Shown here piece by piece: positions 61,303 through 64,000 of a stretch of 64,000 bases of DNA. Source of the stretch: Micromonospora avicenniae (GTDB lineage Bacteria; Actinomycetota; Actinomycetes; Mycobacteriales; Micromonosporaceae); NCBI RefSeq assembly GCF_900156065.1, contig NZ_FTNF01000008.1, positions 1 through 64,000 of the forward strand, written 5' to 3'. The notes beneath the pieces are model-generated. The model ran no database searches. It saw only the letters and a list, made by a program, of their open reading frames with translations, and was not told the origin of the DNA. Numbering within the stretch: position 1 is the first letter of the stretch; every line of letters starts with the position of its first letter. Position numbers and translations under genes: made by a program.

Positions 61303-63120
61303 GTGGCTGTGATCAGTGACTACGCGCTTCTCGGCGACAGTCACGGCGCGGCGTTGGTCTCCTCGGACGGGTCCGTGGACTGGTGGTGCCCGCCGCGTTT
61401 CGACGCGCCGAGCGTCTTCGCGCGTCTGCTCGGCGCTACCGGCGGATTCTGGTCGATACGACCGCTCGGGCGGTACACGACCTCCCGTCACTATCTCGAC
61501 GGCACGATGGTGCTGCGCACGGAGTTCCACACCGACAGCGGCGTGCTGTGGTTGACCGACGCCCTCAGCCTCGGTGCCGGGGAACGTGGCCACCGGATCG
61601 GCTACACCTCTCCGCACGTCCTGTTACGGCAGGTCGAGGTCGTCGACGGCGCGGTGGACGTCGCGGTCGAGGTCGCGGCCCGGCCGGAGTACGGATTGGT
61701 GAATCCCACGGTCGCCGGAACGCCGGTGGGGATCGAGATATCCGGAGCCGCCGACCGCCTGATCCTGACCGCTGATCGAGATCTCGCCGTCGACGGTTCG
61801 CTGGTGACCGGGCGGTTCACCCTCGAGGCGGGGGACAGCGCCGTGTTCGCCCTGCACCACCGCCGGGCCGCCGACCCGCCGATCGTGCCGCTCGACGGGC
61901 GCGCCGCACTGCGGGACACCGTCGTCGCCTGGCAGTCCTGGGACCGCATCCACCACGACTACCGGGGGCCCTACCGGGAACAGGTCCGGCGCAGCGCCCT
62001 GGTGCTTCAGGCGTTGACCTACCAACCGACCGGTGCAGTGGTCGCGGCAGCCACCACCTCGCTGCCGGAGAAGGTCGGCGGCGCGGCGAACTGGGACTAC
62101 CGGTTCGGGTGGCTGCGCGACGGCAGCGCCACCCTCAGGGCGCTGTGGGTCGCCGCCTGTCCCGACGAGGCGCACCGCTTCTTCGACTGGATGGCCGCCT
62201 CCATCGGATCATTGAACGAGGGCGACCACGTGCCGATCATGTTCGGCGTGGGTGGCGAGCGGGACCTCACCGAACACACCCTGGAACACCTCGAGGGCTA
62301 CCAGGGCAGCCGACCGGTACGCGTCGGCAACAACGCCTGGCAGCAGAAGCAACTCGACGTCCTCGGTGAGATCCTGGAGTGCACCTGGGTCCTGCGGCAC
62401 GAACTCGCGGACCCTTCGCCGGCCGCCGTGGGCCTGCTGCGCTCACTGGCCGACCAGGCCGCCGCGACGTGGCGGGAGCCCGACGCCAGCACCTGGGAGG
62501 GACGCGAGGGCGAGCGGCACTACCTGACGTCGAAGCTGCTCTGCTGGGTGGCCCTGGACCGGGCCGTCAAGCTCGCACCGGCCCTGAACGCCGAGGCGCA
62601 GGTCCCGCGGTGGTCGTACGCCATGAAGCAGTGCCGCGAGGCGATTCTCGCCGACGGCTGGAGCACCGCGCGCGGGGCGTTCACCGGCGCGTTCGGATCC
62701 GAGCATCTCGACGCCGGGGCGCTCGTCATGCCGATCATCGGGTTCCTCCCTGGCGACGACGACCGGATCGTCTCCACCGTTGACGCCATCAGACGGGAAC
62801 TGGGGCGCGGCGACCTCGTGCAGCGCTGGACCGGGGCGGGGGAGGAGGGCGCCTTCATCATCTGCTCGTACTGGCTGGCTCAGGCGCTGGCGATGGCCGG
62901 GCAGCTCGACGCGGCGAAGCAGATCTTCGAGAGTGTCACCGCCCGCGCAAACGACCTCGGCCTGCTGTCCGAGGAGATCGATCGCCGCGACGGCAGCCTG
63001 ATCGGAAACTTTCCCCAGGCGCTGTCCCACATCGGCCTCATCAACGCCGCCTGGGCCATCGGCCAGTCCGAGTCCGGCACGGAACCGTCAACCGGACCTG
63101 TCGCGCCACCCGGGCGGTGA
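61303..63120 (+). CDS. GH15-family glucoamylase/trehalase-like enzyme
   Basis: The 605-residue protein has an N-terminal beta domain (ISDYALLGDSHGAALVSSDGSVDWW, partial) and an (alpha/alpha)6 barrel with GAANWDYRFGWLRDGSATLRAL, partial. Catalytic acid is expected in STWEGREGERHYLTSKLLCWV, partial, and catalytic base in LGLLSEEIDRRDGSLIGNFP (Glu-Glu). Actinobacterial members of this group are often trehalases or act on malto-oligosaccharides. No signal peptide, so cytoplasmic. GTG 61303 starts the family alignment. A dehydrogenase follows, 157 bp on, that could oxidise the glucose released. Confidence 0.9.
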   Translation: MAVISDYALLGDSHGAALVSSDGSVDWWCPPRFDAPSVFARLLGATGGFWSIRPLGRYTTSRHYLDGTMVLRTEFHTDSGVLWLTDALSLGAGERGHRIGYTSPHVLLRQVEVVDGAVDVAVEVAARPEYGLVNPTVAGTPVGIEISGAADRLILTADRDLAVDGSLVTGRFTLEAGDSAVFALHHRRAADPPIVPLDGRAALRDTVVAWQSWDRIHHDYRGPYREQVRRSALVLQALTYQPTGAVVAAATTSLPEKVGGAANWDYRFGWLRDGSATLRALWVAACPDEAHRFFDWMAASIGSLNEGDHVPIMFGVGGERDLTEHTLEHLEGYQGSRPVRVGNNAWQQKQLDVLGEILECTWVLRHELADPSPAAVGLLRSLADQAAATWREPDASTWEGREGERHYLTSKLLCWVALDRAVKLAPALNAEAQVPRWSYAMKQCREAILADGWSTARGAFTGAFGSEHLDAGALVMPIIGFLPGDDDRIVSTVDAIRRELGRGDLVQRWTGAGEEGAFIICSYWLAQALAMAGQLDAAKQIFESVTARANDLGLLSEEIDRRDGSLIGNFPQALSHIGLINAAWAIGQSESGTEPSTGPVAPPGR

Positions 63121-63277
63121 TCTGGCCCCCGGTCGGGCAAGCCGCGCGTCGCGGTGCGGGGACACTGGCCGCCACACCGCCGCAATGCCCGGTAGACCTG
63201 GCCGATCCCGCTCGGTTAGAGGTACGGCGAGCGGGTACGCCCGGCGCGATGCGGCAGCTACGGAGGGGAGCGTGCTG

Positions 63278-64000
63278 ATGGCCGGACGACTGGCGGGCAG
63301 GACCGCACTGATCACCGGCTCCGACTCGGGCATCGGACAGGCCACGGCGATCGAGTTCGGCCGGGAGGGCGCCGACGTGGTGGTGCACTACCTGCACGAC
63401 CACGCGGGCGCGAACCACACGAAGGCCGAGATCGAGAAGACCGGCCGGCGGGCTGTCGTGGTGCAGGGCGACATCAGCGTCGAGCACCAGGTGGAGGCGA
63501 TGTTCGACGAGGCCCTTGCGGAGTTCGACCGGCTGGACATTCTGATCAACGACGCCGGCGTGGACGCCTCCGGCATCCCGGTCGCCGACCTGGACACCGC
63601 GACCTGGGACCGGGCCATCCGCACCAACCTGTACGGGATGTTCTTCTGCTGCCGGCGGTTCATCCAGCATCGTCGCGACCAGGGCGGACACGGGAAGATC
63701 ATCAACATCACCTCCATTCATCAGGAGGTGGCCCGGGCCGGCGGCTCCGACTACGACGCGAGCAAGGGCGGCATGCTGGAACTGGCGAAGAGTATCGCCT
63801 TGGAAGTCGCCCCGATGCGTATGAACGTCAACAACATCGGGCCCGGCATGGTGCTCACCCCGTTCAACCAACGGGCGATCGACGACCCGAAGTTCCTGGA
63901 GGAGCAGGTGCAGTCCATCCCCTGGAAGCGGGCCGCGCAGCCGGAGGAGATCGCCAAGCTCGCCGTCTTCCTGGCCAGCGACGACGCCGACTACGTCACC
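63278..64000 (+). CDS. SDR oxidoreductase (glucose-1-dehydrogenase-like), 3' end outside window
   Basis: The first 241 residues are present. They include RTALITGSDSGIGQATAIEF (NAD(P) motif), LINDAGVDASG (N-D-A-G instead of NNAG), IINITSIHQE with Ser, and SDYDASKGGMLEL with Tyr-x-x-x-Lys. This matches glucose 1-dehydrogenases and related SDRs. GGGGAG lies seven bases before ATG 63278; GTG 63272 is also possible. The reading frame is still open at the window end. Its position after the GH15 gene suggests oxidation of glucose, but this is inference. Confidence 0.88.
   Translation, partial: MAGRLAGRTALITGSDSGIGQATAIEFGREGADVVVHYLHDHAGANHTKAEIEKTGRRAVVVQGDISVEHQVEAMFDEALAEFDRLDILINDAGVDASGIPVADLDTATWDRAIRTNLYGMFFCCRRFIQHRRDQGGHGKIINITSIHQEVARAGGSDYDASKGGMLELAKSIALEVAPMRMNVNNIGPGMVLTPFNQRAIDDPKFLEEQVQSIPWKRAAQPEEIAKLAVFLASDDADYVT

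Overview
The window is about 70% G+C with strong third-position GC bias. It carries leaderless -10 promoters, LacI/TetR/GntR/ECF regulators, a probable F420-dependent reductase and lipoproteins with actinobacterial lipoboxes. This points to a high-GC actinomycete. The 5S rRNA tail and gene content suggest a Micromonosporaceae-like organism, but that is inference. The window starts inside the 3' end of a 5S rRNA, so it lies directly downstream of an rRNA operon. No tRNA, CRISPR array, insertion sequence or prophage gene was seen.

Layout. 1-12 kb: rRNA terminator; PHP hydrolase; secreted CocE-type hydrolase; a formaldehyde-dehydrogenase-like/HbpS pair divergent from a GlxA regulator and DJ-1 protein; HIT protein; GNAT; two broken genes (an unknown ORF and a RibD-type reductase); a Yx(FWY)xxD lipoprotein; a membrane Ser/Thr kinase. 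12.3-25 kb: a sugar-polymer locus with an unknown protein, GH116, LacI, GH172 (DUF2961), secreted GH183 (DUF4185), a mannitol-dehydrogenase-family enzyme and a complete ABC sugar importer. 25.3-29.6 kb: a four-gene operon of GntR, ADP-ribosylglycohydrolase, NCS1 permease and PfkB kinase. 29.7-37.3 kb: BBE oxidase, inositol-phosphatase-family enzyme, secreted Xaa-Pro-type hydrolase, membrane protein, secreted M14 carboxypeptidase, small anchored protein. 37.6-43.5 kb: LacI, second ABC sugar importer and an FAD oxidoreductase. 43.7-64 kb: VOC protein, DDN-like reductase, ABC exporter, CHAT-like remnant, several TetR/oxidoreductase pairs, LtrA, lipoprotein, DGPF protein with ECF42-type sigma factor, TetX-like monooxygenase, quinone reductase, DNA alkylation repair protein, SGNH hydrolase, GH15 enzyme and a truncated SDR.

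The most interesting system is at 12.3-24.9 kb. GH116, GH172 and GH183 are the three families that have been tied to D-arabinan (mycobacterial-type arabinogalactan/lipoarabinomannan) breakdown. Here they sit together with a LacI regulator, an importer and a polyol dehydrogenase. Four copies of a TGNAATCGATTNCA-like palindrome lie upstream of GH116, between LacI and GH172, and upstream of the binding-protein gene, so the locus looks like one regulon. In the proposed scheme a secreted GH183 cuts the polymer, the ABC importer takes up fragments, cytoplasmic GH172 and GH116 trim them, and the dehydrogenase handles the released sugar or its alditol. An unrecognised 316-residue protein is translationally linked to GH116 and is the best candidate for a new component.

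A second notable unit (25.3-29.6 kb) has the same functional parts as E. coli yegTUV/yegW but with an NCS1 permease as transporter, suggesting salvage of a riboside-like compound. A third is the DGPF/ECF42 pair, preceded by a sequence matching the expected autoregulated ECF42 promoter.
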